A stretch of DNA of 64,000 nucleotides, taken from Acetivibrio straminisolvens JCM 21531 (GTDB lineage: Bacteria > Bacillota > Clostridia > Acetivibrionales > Acetivibrionaceae). Below, piece by piece: positions 40,323 to 51,181 of the stretch. The notes under the pieces were generated by a model that was not told the origin of the DNA, searched no databases, and saw only the letters and a list, made by a program, of their open reading frames with translations. The DNA lies in NCBI RefSeq assembly GCF_000521465.1, contig NZ_BAVR01000010.1, positions 1-64,000 on the forward strand. Reading direction: 5' to 3'. Position numbers and translations under genes: made by a program. Within the stretch, counting starts at the first letter, position 1, and each line of letters begins with the position of its first letter.

Positions 40323-40706
40323 ATGTCTCAGTATGCCTTGAAAAAGGAAATTATAGGTACGGCAGCAGAATATATTGTAAAAGCTTCTGAGGGAGTTGGG
40401 CAGATAGTAGAATTTTTTCAGAGCGGAAGGGAAGACGTAGCAACAAGAATGATGGTTGACCTCGTAGAAGGGATTGAATGGCTTACCCAGGCTATAGAGG
40501 GTACAAAGGATATACACGGAGAGTATTCGATGGATATCTCGCAGGCAAATTCCATATTGAGAGAGATTTCGGAGGCCTATGAAAATATGGATTATGTCCT
40601 GATTAGTGATTTGTTGGAATATGAGCTGGTACCCATAGTAAACATATGGCAGGAACAACTTGCGAACATAAAGGGAGTATTGGATAATGACAGTGCTGGA
40701 GAATAA
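40323..40706 (+). CDS. Conserved helical protein between two maf genes, function unknown
   Basis: The 127-aa product is fully helical and soluble (ALKKEIIGTAAEYIVKASEG, then acidic helices). It has no catalytic motif. It is tightly packed: 31 nt after maf copy 1, and overlapping maf copy 2 by 20 nt. It may be a Maf partner or a chaperone, by position only. A GGAGGG site precedes its ATG. Confidence 0.55.
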   Translation: MSQYALKKEIIGTAAEYIVKASEGVGQIVEFFQSGREDVATRMMVDLVEGIEWLTQAIEGTKDIHGEYSMDISQANSILREISEAYENMDYVLISDLLEYELVPIVNIWQEQLANIKGVLDNDSAGE

Positions 40707-42092
40707 TCTGGAGTTGCTGAAAAAAGATATCCGGATATATATAATGAAATAAAGAATATTTATGTTGATTCAAATATGTACCGTATTATAGAAAATGGCG
40801 AAGGGCAAAAGACTTTAAAGGTGACTCAAAGCTTTTGCGGCGAGAGTAAAAGCCATTTTTTGCACAGTAAATATCATCCGCATATTGAAGCAGACAGATT
40901 TGCCCGGGAACATTACAACCCGGAATTTCCTACCCATATTCTGTACGGGTTTGGGCTTGGTTATCATATTGAGAAAATTGCCGGGCTTTTGGGGTCGGGC
41001 AGCAGGCTGTATGTAATAGAGAATAATTTGACGGTTTTTAAGTCAGCATTGGAGAATATGGACCTTTGTTCTATATTGGAAAATCCATGCATTTTTCTGA
41101 TTGTTTCAAAGGATGTTGTTCACATCTCGAAAAGAGTAAAAAAAATAATTGATGATAATTTTGATGAAGTTAATTTTATAACGCATCCCGCCTCATTGAA
41201 AGCAATTCCTTCGGAAAACGAATATTTCAAATTTGTAATGGAAAATTGGAATCTTAAGAAAAGTATTACCGATGATTATAACAACAATTTGCAAAATAAT
41301 GCAAGTGAAAACTTGAAGCTAAACAGTCCGAATGTAGGGATCTTTTTTGACAAGTTTAAAGATGTCCCGATAATTGTTGTATCTACCGGACCTTCCCTTG
41401 ATAAAAATATAGATTTGCTAAGAGAAGCAAAAAATAGGGCGCTCATTATTTCAGCGGGTTCTGCCCTAAGACCTCTTCTTATGAGGAATATAGAGCCAGA
41501 TTTGTTTGCCATTATTGACCCGCAAGAGGCGACATACAACCAGATAAAGGGATATGAAAATATCGGTATTCCTCTTATTTATCTCGCAACTGCTGCTTCT
41601 TATACTATTTCACGTTATTTGGGTCCGAAGTTGGTGGCGTATTACGGAAAGTATGATAATGGCTCTGAATATACAGTGGATTCGGGCGGATCGGTTGCGA
41701 CCACTATACTTGATATAGCTATTAAAATGGGAGGAAATCCTATTATATTAGTGGGACAGGACTTGGCGTATGTGAACGGAAAAAATCATGCCCAACATGG
41801 CAGCCACACCAGCATTTACTCGCCGGAATTAAAAAACATGAGGAGAGTAAAAGGGCAAAACGGAGAGATGCTGTATACATCCCTGGGACTGTTAAGTTAT
41901 AAATACTGGATTGAAAACAGGATCCTAAATGAGCAAAGGATATTTATCAATGCCACAGAGGGCGGAGCTTATATCGAAGGAATGAAACATATCAAGTTAA
42001 GGGACGTAATTTCCGATTATCTAAAAGAAAGTTTTAATTTTAAAGATGAAATTGAATCTATACTGAAAGAAAGCGGGAATCAGTATGTTTAA
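40687..42092 (+). CDS. Maf-type flagellin glycosyltransferase (DUF115/MptE-like), copy 2, frameshifted
   Basis: This is a shorter paralog of the first Maf (about 468 aa). The core repeats the family motifs: VPIIVVSTGPSLDKNIDLL, ISAGSALRPLLMRNIEP, IDPQEA and LVGQDLAYVNGKNHAQH. The start is ATG 40687 inside the preceding gene; one A lost in a long A run near 40723 breaks the first 12 codons (ELLKKRYPDIYNEI). It overlaps pseB by 8 nt. With two Mafs, each may use a different sugar or flagellin copy. Confidence 0.86.
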
Positions 42093-43083
42093 GGACAAAA
42101 GGATATTGATTATCGGTGGGACAGGCTCCATCGGACAGGCTTTAATTGAACGTATTCTGATTGAAAATCCTGCAGTAATCAGAATTTACAGCAGGGATGA
42201 GTACAAACAGTTTGTGCTTGCTGAAAAGTTCAGGGAAAACACCAATATCAGATATCTTATCGGTGACGTAAGAGATGAGGATAGATTGGACAGGGCAATG
42301 AATGGTATCGATATTGTGTTTAATCTTGCAGCTCTTAAGCATGTACCCGCATGCGAATATAATCCTTTTGAGGCAGTTAAGACCAATGTTATTGGAAGCC
42401 AGAATGTAATAGCCTGTGCCTTGGCGAATAAAGTAAAAAAAGTAATTTATACCAGCAGTGACAAGGCTGTTTCCCCAACCAATACCATGGGTGCGACAAA
42501 GCTTCTGGCAGAAAGGCTTATGTCCTCATACAATTATGCAAGAGGGGGCGTAGATACTGTATTTGCTTCTGTTAGATTTGGAAATGTAATGGGCTCAAGG
42601 GGCTCTGTAATTCCTCTATTTAAGCAGCAGGTTTTAGAAAAGGGATATATTACGGTAACCGAGCCGGAAATGACAAGATTTATGATGTCCCTTTCTCAGG
42701 CAGTGGAACTCACCATAAAAGCTTGCAATATTGCAAAGGGTGGGGAGGTTTTCGTGCTGAAAATGCCTGTAATCCGGTTGAAAGATCTGGCAGAAGTGGT
42801 CATTGAGGATGTGTGCCAAAAGAATAACCTTGATCCCAAAAAGATAGAGATTAAGAAAATAGGGTTAAGGCCTGGTGAAAAGATGTATGAGGAACTTATG
42901 TCGGAGGATGAATCGACAAAAGCCATTGAGCTGAATGATATGTACGTAATAAAGCCTCCTTTTGATGATAACTACTGTTCAAATGCCAGAAAAGCGGTTA
43001 TAAGCAATTATAGCTCTCAAAAAGAAAAGATTCTAACCAAATCACAAATAAAAGAGTTACTTATCAGAGAAAAATTAATTTAA
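42085..43083 (+). CDS. pseB: UDP-GlcNAc 4,6-dehydratase (PseB-like)
   Basis: First step of pseudaminic acid synthesis: UDP-GlcNAc to the 4-keto-6-deoxy-L-altrose form. The 332-aa protein has a Rossmann NAD(P) site GGTGSIG (11-17), the SSDKAVSPTN stretch (D126, K127) and MGATK with K139. The usual catalytic tyrosine position is Met135, as in the WbpM/CapD branch, so the exact stereochemical outcome is not certain. Context with pseC, H, G, I and F argues for PseB. Confidence 0.87.
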   Translation: MFKDKRILIIGGTGSIGQALIERILIENPAVIRIYSRDEYKQFVLAEKFRENTNIRYLIGDVRDEDRLDRAMNGIDIVFNLAALKHVPACEYNPFEAVKTNVIGSQNVIACALANKVKKVIYTSSDKAVSPTNTMGATKLLAERLMSSYNYARGGVDTVFASVRFGNVMGSRGSVIPLFKQQVLEKGYITVTEPEMTRFMMSLSQAVELTIKACNIAKGGEVFVLKMPVIRLKDLAEVVIEDVCQKNNLDPKKIEIKKIGLRPGEKMYEELMSEDESTKAIELNDMYVIKPPFDDNYCSNARKAVISNYSSQKEKILTKSQIKELLIREKLI

Positions 43084-43130
43084 TTGTTTTTTTGCAATAA
43101 TTATAAAATAATTACGAAGGGTGACAACTA

Positions 43131-44528
43131 TTGAAGATATTACTGATAAATATTTCATTAAGACCCGAATCACCAACACTTTTGCCGCCTTTAGGACTGG
43201 CTTATATAGCCACGGCAATCCACAATGCTGGCTATGAACTGGAAATACTTGATATTGATGCTTACCGTTACAGTGATGATGAAGTTGAAAACATGATAAA
43301 AGAAAAAGATTTTCATGTGGCAGCAATGGGTTGTATCGTCACAGGATATAAACAGGTAAAAAAACTGTGCAGTATAATTAAAAAACATAAAAATGTGCCC
43401 ATAATTGTAGGAAATTCTGTGGCATCTTCTGTGCCTGAGCTCCTGCTTGAAAAGACTGAAGCTGATATTGCAGTTATAGGTGAGGGAGACATAGCTGATA
43501 TCGAAGTTTTAAAAGCTTTGGAAAACAAAGAGGATCTTTCAAAGGTAAAAGGAATATATTATAAAAAGGACGGTAAGATTTACAAAACACCCAAAAGGGA
43601 GGCAACAAAGGATATCGACAGCATTCCTTTTATAAACTGGGATTTATTTGACGTAGATTTATATATTGAAAAGAGTAAAAGATATATGAATGAACCCTAT
43701 CCGGTTCCGTATGAAGAACTTCGGTCATTACCTGTAAATACCGCTAGAGGCTGTGCATTTAACTGCACATTTTGCTACCATGTTTTCAAAAAGGATAAAT
43801 ACAGAGTCCGTTCGCCTAAGTCTGTATGTGAAGAAATGAAACATCTTAAAGAAAAATATAATATAAACTATGTAAATTTATTTGATGAACTTACATTTTA
43901 TTCAATAAAACAATGTGAGGAATTTGTGGATACTCTTATGCAATATGACTTAGGAATATTTTGGAAGGCGTGCTGCAGAGGAAATTTATTTAAAGAAAAG
44001 GATATTGGAGTTGCCAAAAAGTTAAAAGAAGCTGGTTGCGTTGGGCTCGGCTATTCTCTTGAATCTGCAAATCAAGAAATTTTAAAGGCTATGAATAAGA
44101 AGCTTAAAAAAGAAGAATTTATTGAACAGACAAGAGTACTTAAAAAAGCAGGACTTGCTACTTGGACGAGCCTTGTGATAGGGTATCCGCAGGAGACGGA
44201 AAAGACTTTACAAGAAACTTTTGATTGCTGCTATGAGGCAGAAATCTACCCAAGTGTAGGATATCTGATACCTCTTCCCGGTACTCCTGTATTTGAATAT
44301 GTAAGGGAAACCAATGCTGTAAAAGATGTGGAGGAATATCTTTTAAATTCGGGCGATAGACAGGATTTCAGGATTAATCTTACCTGTATGGATCAAAAGA
44401 CAATAGAAGATATAGTGAAATTAAATCTTAAGAGAATATCTAATAAGTTGGGCCTTGCACTTGAGGAAGATAAGCTTATAAAAACAGTACGTTATAAGTA
44501 TAATGATTTGAAAGTGGCAGCAAAATAA
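43131..44528 (+). CDS. B12-binding radical SAM protein
   Basis: The 465-aa protein combines an N-terminal cobalamin-binding domain (PPLGLAYIATAIHNAGYELE, then a GEGD motif) and a radical SAM barrel with the CAFNCTFC cluster motif (C-x3-C-x2-C). Members of this class perform methylations at unreactive carbons and other radical steps. In a sugar island it probably modifies the nonulosonic acid or its acyl group. No reaction can be assigned. The TTG start follows GAAGGGTGA. Confidence 0.85.
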   Translation: MKILLINISLRPESPTLLPPLGLAYIATAIHNAGYELEILDIDAYRYSDDEVENMIKEKDFHVAAMGCIVTGYKQVKKLCSIIKKHKNVPIIVGNSVASSVPELLLEKTEADIAVIGEGDIADIEVLKALENKEDLSKVKGIYYKKDGKIYKTPKREATKDIDSIPFINWDLFDVDLYIEKSKRYMNEPYPVPYEELRSLPVNTARGCAFNCTFCYHVFKKDKYRVRSPKSVCEEMKHLKEKYNINYVNLFDELTFYSIKQCEEFVDTLMQYDLGIFWKACCRGNLFKEKDIGVAKKLKEAGCVGLGYSLESANQEILKAMNKKLKKEEFIEQTRVLKKAGLATWTSLVIGYPQETEKTLQETFDCCYEAEIYPSVGYLIPLPGTPVFEYVRETNAVKDVEEYLLNSGDRQDFRINLTCMDQKTIEDIVKLNLKRISNKLGLALEEDKLIKTVRYKYNDLKVAAK

Positions 44529-44543
44529 CAGGAGGAATAGAAT

Positions 44544-45187
44544 ATGATGGGCAATTTGCAGGAAAACACATGGTCAGGCCAGTTTGGTAAGGATTATACC
44601 GATAGATGTATATTCGGCCCTAAAGAGCTTAACAGCTTTTATAAAAATGAATACGGCATAACCAGGCAGGATATGAACAACAGATTCTTATTAGGGCTGG
44701 GATTGGAGAATAAGAGAATTCTGGAAGTTGGATGCAATGTAGGCAATCAGCTTAGGATGCTTCAGTATATGGGGTTTGGCAATCTATATGGGATAGAGCT
44801 TCAGCAATATGCGGTTGAAAAGGCGAAAAGTCTTACTCAAGGGATAAATATCATTCAGGGGTTGGGGATGATATACCTTTTAAAGACGGATATTTTGATA
44901 TGGTATTTACCAGCGGAGTATTAATTCATATATCACCTGACAATATAAACCGGGTGCTTGATGAAATATACCGATGCACAAAAGAATATATTTGGGGATT
45001 AGAATATTATGCCGATGAATATACGGAAATAAATTATAGAGGCAATGATAACCTTCTCTGGAAAACTAATTTTTCAAAGCTTTATCTTGATAGATTTCCG
45101 GAACTGGAATTAGTAAAGGAAGAGAAATTCAAATACCTAAATAATGACAACGTAGATGTAATGTTTTTACTTCGAAAAAAGAAATAA
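44544..45187 (+). CDS. Pseudaminic acid biosynthesis-associated methylase, frameshifted
   Basis: This is a class I SAM-dependent methyltransferase of the TIGR03587 type. The N-terminus (QENTWSGQFGKDYTDRC) is characteristic of that family. The SAM motif is ILEVGCNVGNQL. One base is lost near 44866 before GDDIPFKDGYFDMVFTSGVLIH; repair gives about 214 aa. It is found beside pse genes in other bacteria, where it is thought to methylate the sugar. Confidence 0.85.
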
Positions 45188-45215
45188 CCATTACTTGATA
45201 AGATAGGAGGAGTAT

Positions 45216-45955
45216 ATGAAAACAGGTGCTATTGTTCAAACAAGAATGGGTTCAACAAGATTACCTGGCAAGGTTATGTTGGATTTGTGCGGAAAGCCGG
45301 TTATAGAGCACGTAATAGACAGGTTGAAGCTATCAAAGCTGTTGGATGAAATAATTATTGCGACTACCGCATTGGAAATGGACAAGGTAATAGTGGAACA
45401 GGCCAAAAAAAACGGTGTGAAATGGTTTTGCGGCAGTGAGGATGACGTGCTGTCGAGGTATTATTATGCAGCTAAAGAAAACGACCTAGATACGGTGATT
45501 CGTATTACTTCGGACTGTCCTTTGATTGATCCTGTGTTATTGGATAAGGTAGTGGAATTTTATACTTCCAACAATTATATATTGGTAACAAATGCAGGAA
45601 ATGATTTAACTCAGAGAACATTCCCGAGGGACTTGATGTTGAGGTGTTTTCCTTTAAAGTATTGGAAGATGCCTTTTATAATGCAACAAAAAGCCATCAG
45701 AGAGAGCATGTTACTCCTTATATGTATGAAAGCTATGAAAAAGATATATACTACTTTAAAAATGATACGGATTATTCTAACCTTAGGTGGACGCTGGATA
45801 CAAGCGAAGACTTTGAGTTGATTTCTATAATTTACGATAAATTGTATGACAGGTATGACGGAAAATTTGGCTTTGAGGAGGTCCTGGAGTTTATAAAATT
45901 AAATCCTGAGCTATGTAAGATCAATGCAAATGTTGAACAGAAAAAGCTGGTATAA
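45216..45955 (+). CDS. pseF: Pseudaminic acid cytidylyltransferase (PseF/SpsF-like), frameshifted
   Basis: It activates the sugar as CMP-pseudaminate for transfer by Maf. The nucleotidyltransferase start MKTGAIVQTRMGSTRLPGK binds CTP; RITSDCPLIDP carries the metal aspartate. One G is lost near 45631 (FPRGLDVEVF); repair gives about 246 aa. The sequence is of the SpsF branch, so the sugar specificity rests on context. Confidence 0.85.
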
Positions 45956-45980
45956 AAAATATTAAGAAAGGATTTTATTT

Positions 45981-46837
45981 ATGATAGAGAAAAAACATGA
46001 GTTTGAAAATTATTATAACATTAATAGTGAATACAAGGTAATTGAGTGTAAAGACTGCGGCTTTTATCACGTTTATCCTTATCCTTACAATGATTTTTTG
46101 AATACATTTTACTCTAAAGAATATAAAGATGAATTAAGCAAAATAAATCTCAAAGAAAAAGTGACAAGAATAAAAAACCTAATAGAATCCGGAGAAATAC
46201 TAGATATAGGATGCGGTAACGGCGAGCTCCTTAGGGAATTTGAAAAGCAAGGATTTAAATCTTACGGTATAGAACCGTCAGAAAGCAGAGCAAAGGAATG
46301 CAATGAGAAAGGGCTCAATGTTAGAAATGAATTTGCGGATAAAAACGGATTTGGCAAAAAATTTGAACTGGTAAATCTCAGCTTTGTATTGGAGCATATA
46401 CCTAATCCTTATGATTTTATGGAAAAGATAAAGTCGGAATTTATGTCTGAGAAAGGCTATTTATCTATTGAAGTCCCAAACGATTTTAACCTTTTGCAAA
46501 GGGTTTATGCAGCTTATCATAAAACGGAACCATATTGGATACATTTCCCGGACCATTTGAATTATTGGAACTTTGAGAGCTTCAGGACCTTCCTTAACAG
46601 GACAGGGTTTGAAATTATCTATCAGACATCTTCGTTTCCTTTGGAAATATTTTTATTGATGGATGAAGATACATAAAAGAAAAGGAACTTGGGAAGGTAT
46701 TGCATTCAAAAAGGCTGCAATTTGAGTCAAAGTTTAAAGAAGTAGGTCGCACAGAAGACATTTTCATGATATACCGGAAGTTATCTGAAATTAATATTGG
46801 AAGAGAGATACAAGTTGTTGCTAAAAGGGTAAAGTAG
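45981..46837 (+). CDS. Class I SAM-dependent methyltransferase, frameshifted
   Basis: The protein begins with a two-cysteine element (CKDCGFYHVYPYP) typical of the C-methyltransferase-like group often seen in sugar clusters. The SAM-binding motif ILDIGCGNGELLREF and the LSFVLEHIPNPYDF motif follow. One T is lost near 46671; the restored tail ends at 46837 and gives about 285 aa. The acceptor is unknown. Confidence 0.78.
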
Positions 46838-46893
46838 CAGCTCTTAACAGGTTAAAATGTATTCAAATCTAATAAATGGGAGCGATATAAATT

Positions 46894-47640
46894 ATGGCAA
46901 CTGATTTCAATACAAAGATACATTGCAGTGATGAAGAACGTAGTAAACGTAAGAATTTTTACGACCTGTTCAAGAATAGTCCCATACCTGAAAATGAATT
47001 GCTTTCAAACTTGGGGCTTTATACCAACAGACAAACCTTATCAAGACAGCTGTTTATGCATGAACTGTATAGGAAAATAATTAATGTCCATGGAATTATT
47101 ATGGAATTTGGCGTAAGGTGGGGACAAAACCTTGTGTTGTTCGAAAATTTTAGAGGTATTTATGAGCCGTTTAATTACAACAGAAAGATTGTAGGATTTG
47201 ACACTTTTGAGGGTTTTCCGTCAGTTACAAGCATGGACAAAGGGCTTAGAAAAGGTGACTATAGTGTAACTGAAAACTATGAGGAACACTTAGAGAAGGT
47301 GTTGGACTATCATGAGTCGGAAAGCCCGACTTCACATATAAAAAAGTATGAATTGATTAAAGGAGATGCTACTGAAACTTTAAAGAAATATTTAAAGGAC
47401 AATCCCCATACTATAATTGCATTGGCATATTTTGATTTCGATATTTATGAGCCGACAAAAGAGTGTTTGAAGTTAATAAAAGATCACATTACAAAAGGAA
47501 CGATAATAGGATTCGACGAACTTAATGTCGGCGATTTTCCGGGAGAGACTATAGCGCTGAAAGAAGTTTTAGGATTGAGTTCTTACAGAATCCAGAGATT
47601 GCCGATAAGTCCTCTGCAGTCCTATATCGAAATTATTTAG
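46894..47640 (+). CDS. TylF/MycF-like O-methyltransferase
   Basis: The 248-aa intact protein resembles macrocin O-methyltransferase TylF: IIMEFGVRWGQNLVLFENF, GFDTFEGFPS and the metal/substrate block YFDFDIYEPTKECL with GFDELNVGDFPGE. TylF/MycF enzymes methylate sugar hydroxyls with Mg2+. In this island it could O-methylate the sugar or an attached glyceryl group. Its place directly before pseI fits either. Confidence 0.78.
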   Translation: MATDFNTKIHCSDEERSKRKNFYDLFKNSPIPENELLSNLGLYTNRQTLSRQLFMHELYRKIINVHGIIMEFGVRWGQNLVLFENFRGIYEPFNYNRKIVGFDTFEGFPSVTSMDKGLRKGDYSVTENYEEHLEKVLDYHESESPTSHIKKYELIKGDATETLKKYLKDNPHTIIALAYFDFDIYEPTKECLKLIKDHITKGTIIGFDELNVGDFPGETIALKEVLGLSSYRIQRLPISPLQSYIEII

Positions 47641-47665
47641 ATAAATAATTTCAGGGGTGATATAT

Positions 47666-48717
47666 ATGCAAAGCAGAAGAATTAAAATCAGGAATAGGGA
47701 AATTGGTGAGGGGTGTCCCTGTTACATTATTGCGGAAATGTCTGCAAACCATGCAGGAGATTTTCATAGAGCAGTCGAAATAATACATGCAGCAAAAGAA
47801 GCCGGTGCGGATTGTATAAAAATACAGACTTATACACCGGACACTATGACCATAAATTGTGATAAAAAATACTTTCATATAAATGGCGGTACTTGGAAAG
47901 GCGAAAATTTATACGGTTTGTATCAGAAAGCAAATACACCTTGGGAATGGCATGGACGGCTCAAAGAAGAAGCTGAAAAAGCAGGAATTGACTTTTTTTC
48001 AACTCCTTTTGATAAATCGGCTGTGGACTTTTTGGAGGAACTTGGTGTTGAGTTTTACAAAATAGCTTCTTTTGAGATTGTAGATATTCCACTAATAAAA
48101 TATATTGCGTCAAAGAGAAAGCCTATTATTATGTCAACAGGTATGGCAACTTTGGGAGAAATTGAAGAAGCTGTGGAAATCATTAAGGCTCAGGGAAATA
48201 GTGATTTCTGTCTATTGAAATGCTCCAGTGCCTATCCGGCAGTGCCGGAACAAATGAATTTAAAAACTATAACCCACTTAAAAGATACATTTAATGTTCC
48301 CGTGGGTTTGTCGGACCATTCCATGGGTTCGGTTTCTGCGATTATGGCGGTTGCATGGGAGCAAGCGTTATTGAAAAACATTTTTGTTTGAGTAGAAAAA
48401 TCAAAAGTCCCGATTCATCTTTTTCCATGGAGCCGGAGGAGTTTAGAAAGATGGTTGAAGATGTAAGGGCGGCGGAAAAATCCATAGGAAAGATCAGCTA
48501 TAGTATTTCGGAAAATGAAGCAATAAGCCGCAGTCACAGAAGATCGATTTTTGTTGTGAAAGATATAAAAAAAGGAGAGGCCTTTACAGAGGAAAACATA
48601 AAGGTAATAAGACCTGCAGACGGTTTGGAGCCAAAATACTTTGAGCAGGTTTTAAACCGGAAAGCATCAGAAGATATTGAGAGGGGGACACCGCTGAAAT
48701 GGACAATGATAAGTTGA
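47666..48717 (+). CDS. pseI: Pseudaminic acid synthase PseI, frameshifted
   Basis: It condenses the 6-deoxy-diacetamido-altrose with phosphoenolpyruvate. The NeuB-type barrel (YIIAEMSANHAGDFHRA, IKIQTYTPDTMT, GLSDHSMG) is followed by a C-terminal antifreeze-like SAF domain (RSIFVVKDIKKGEAFTEENI). One base is lost near 48355 (VAMGASVIEKHF); repair gives about 350 aa. I start at ATG 47666 after AGGGGTGA. The end overlaps pseH by 19 nt. Confidence 0.93.
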
Positions 48718-49310
48718 AAGATGGGTATGTAAATTATATAAATATTCTTGAGCTTGATAATATATACATCGACAAATTAAGGAACTGGCGCAATCAGGAT
48801 TTTGTAAGGAAGAGAATGTTTAACCAGGAAATTATTACTGAAAAGGAACATGCCAGATTCATTGAGCATTTGAGAAATAACAGTGAAAAAAGCTATTACA
48901 TATGTTTTTTGGGAAGCAGGCCCTTTGGTGTATTGTGCTATGATTTCTACAAAAAGAATAATAATCTTGAATTCGGTTATTACTTAGTTGAACAGGAATT
49001 TATAAATAGCGGGCTTGGAATAGTTATGGAATATTCGTTGTTAAATCACGCGTTTTATGATTTGAAAGTTAATAAAGTATTTTGCAGGACGATGTCTAGC
49101 AATGAAAAGGTTGTACATTTGCATACGAACTTTGGTTTTGTGACAGAAGGCATATTGAAACAGCACGTCAAAATAAACGACAGTTATGAGGATATAACAT
49201 TGCAGGCTATTACTGAAAGCATCTGGGCTCAAAACAAGGTAAAGATTGAGAAGTATATGAGAGTAATAGTTGATATTGATAAAATAAGTCCGATAACCGG
49301 GAGGTGCTGA
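48699..49310 (+). CDS. pseH: Altrosamine N-acetyltransferase PseH
   Basis: This GNAT-fold enzyme acetylates the 4-amino group of the PseC product. The 203-aa product has LRNWRNQDFVRKRMFNQEII near the start, as PseH does, and the acetyl-CoA loop region EFGYYLVEQEFINSGLG. It overlaps pseI and is followed within 5 nt by an acyl carrier protein, so a non-acetyl acyl donor should be considered for this homolog. Confidence 0.87.
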   Translation: MDNDKLKDGYVNYINILELDNIYIDKLRNWRNQDFVRKRMFNQEIITEKEHARFIEHLRNNSEKSYYICFLGSRPFGVLCYDFYKKNNNLEFGYYLVEQEFINSGLGIVMEYSLLNHAFYDLKVNKVFCRTMSSNEKVVHLHTNFGFVTEGILKQHVKINDSYEDITLQAITESIWAQNKVKIEKYMRVIVDIDKISPITGRC

Positions 49311-49315
49311 TTTGG

Positions 49316-49531
49316 ATGGAAAAACTGATTGAATTGGTGTCCGAAATATTAAACCTTGATAAAGAAAGTATAAGTCTTGAAACTTCAAGACAGGAAACTT
49401 CTGCATGGGACTCATTAAATCACATCAGATTGGTGGCTGAGGTTGAAGAACAGCTAAACATAAAAATTCCTTTTGAGAAGGTACCGGATATAAAAAAAGT
49501 AGGTGACTTTTTAGATTATGTTAAGGAGTGA
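49316..49531 (+). CDS. Acyl carrier protein
   Basis: The 71-aa product has the ACP fold pattern with the phosphopantetheine serine in WDSLNH (S33). It is specific to this island and not next to fatty acid genes. It sits directly before a FkbH-like gene, the same pairing as in glyceryl-ACP and methoxymalonyl-ACP pathways. The ATG at 49316 follows GGGAGGTG. Confidence 0.9.
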   Translation: MEKLIELVSEILNLDKESISLETSRQETSAWDSLNHIRLVAEVEEQLNIKIPFEKVPDIKKVGDFLDYVKE

Positions 49532-49536
49532 TCGCT

Positions 49537-51181
49537 TTGAAACTGTCAGTGATTTCCAACATAAACTTAGATTCTGTTATTGGCAGGTTGTCAAAGCTGT
49601 ATGATGTATACAAGACCGAAGGATATGGAACGTGGGTACAGGAGATAATAAACCCTAATTCCGGATTGTATTCTTTTGGACCGAATGTAATTTTTATTAT
49701 TATTGACGGATATGAAATGTTCAAAGGTCAAAGCAAAAATGACAACACTATTGATATGAACATAGGTTATATTGAAGAAGCAGTAAAAAACAATCCCGAT
49801 ATTACCTTCTTTGTGAGCAATATTGATTTGTGGATGAGAAAAATTGAGAGTGCAAAGTCTGGGTCAAGAGAAAGAAGGCTTGAATTCTTGTGGGAAGAAG
49901 GCCTTTTTTGCTGAGCCGCAAATATAGAAATGTCTACGTTTTTGACTTGAAAAGTATTGTTGAGGAAAAAGGAAGGGAACAGTTCTACTCCAAAAAGTTA
50001 TGGTATTTGGGCGGGATAAAATATTCAATGAAGGCTGAGAAACTACTGGAGCAGCATATTAATAGATGTGTTGCCTCTGTTAAAGGTATAAGAAAAAAAT
50101 GCCTGATTTTAGATCTCGATAATACCTTATGGGGCGGTGTTGTAGGGGAAGCCGGTCCGGAAGGAATAGAGCTGGCGGATTTCAAGGAAGGTGCGAGGTA
50201 TAAGGATTTTCAAAGAAGGCTGAAAGAAATAAAGGATTTAGGAATAATACTTGCTGTAGTTTCAAAAAATAATTTTGATGATGCGATAAAGATTATTAGA
50301 GAGCATAAACACATGGTGCTTAGAGAGGAAGACTTTGTTGCACTAAAAATAAATTGGGATTTGAAATCCAAAATATAAGGGATTTATCCGAAGAGCTCAA
50401 TATTGGGCTTGATTCTATGGTATTTATTGACGATAATCCGATAGAAAGGGAAAGCGTAAAAAGGGAGCTTCCGGAGGTAACTGTTCCGGATTTTCCGCAA
50501 GATACTTCAGAACTTGCGGATTTTGCGATTGAACTTTATAATAATTATTTCTATATATTAAGCCCAACGGATGAAGATACTGTGAAAACCGAAATATACC
50601 GTCAGAATATGAAGCGAAGAGACGCACAGAAATCCAGCGCTTCTTATGAAGACTTTTTGAGAACTTTGGAAACTAAGATTGAAATTCACAGGATTAGAGC
50701 AGAAAATGTTCAAAGGGCTGCGCAGCTTACACAAAAAACCAATCAATTCAATTTGACTACAAAGAGGTATAGTGAACAGGAGCTCTTGGCTTTGATAGAT
50801 GAGGAGGGCTTTGATGGCTTTGTAGTTAATGTCAGTGACAGATTTGGGGATAGCGGAATGGTCAGTGTGGTGATAACAAAGCATAAGACCGACAGTGAAG
50901 TTGAATTGGACACGTTTTTGCTAAGCTGCAGGGTTATGGGCAGGTTTATTGAAGATCAGATAATAGGTTTTATTGAGGATTTTTATAAAAAGTCCGGTTA
51001 TAAAAAGTTGATTACATACTATAAGCCAACAGAAAAAAATAATCCGGTAAAGGATTTATTTGAAAGATTGGGCTATACCCTTTTAGAAGTCGATTCAGCA
51101 GGCAGCAAAAAATATGTTTTAGATTTAAAAGAATCAAACACTCGTTGTAGAAAGGAATTCGGGGAATTAAGGGTATTATAA
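49537..51181 (+). CDS. FkbH-like HAD-family protein (glyceryl-ACP-forming type), two frameshifts
   Basis: FkbH-like proteins use a HAD fold to move glycerate from 1,3-bisphosphoglycerate onto an ACP. The motif ILDLDNTLWGGVVGEAG holds the nucleophile Asp. FIDDNPIERESVKRELP is the third HAD motif. A C-terminal acyltransferase-like domain (QLTQKTNQFNLTTKRYSEQE) completes it. Breaks near 49900 and 50370; repair gives about 548 aa. The TTG start lies 8 nt after AAGGAG and 6 nt after the ACP stop codon. Glycerate as the substrate is inferred from the family. Confidence 0.85.
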
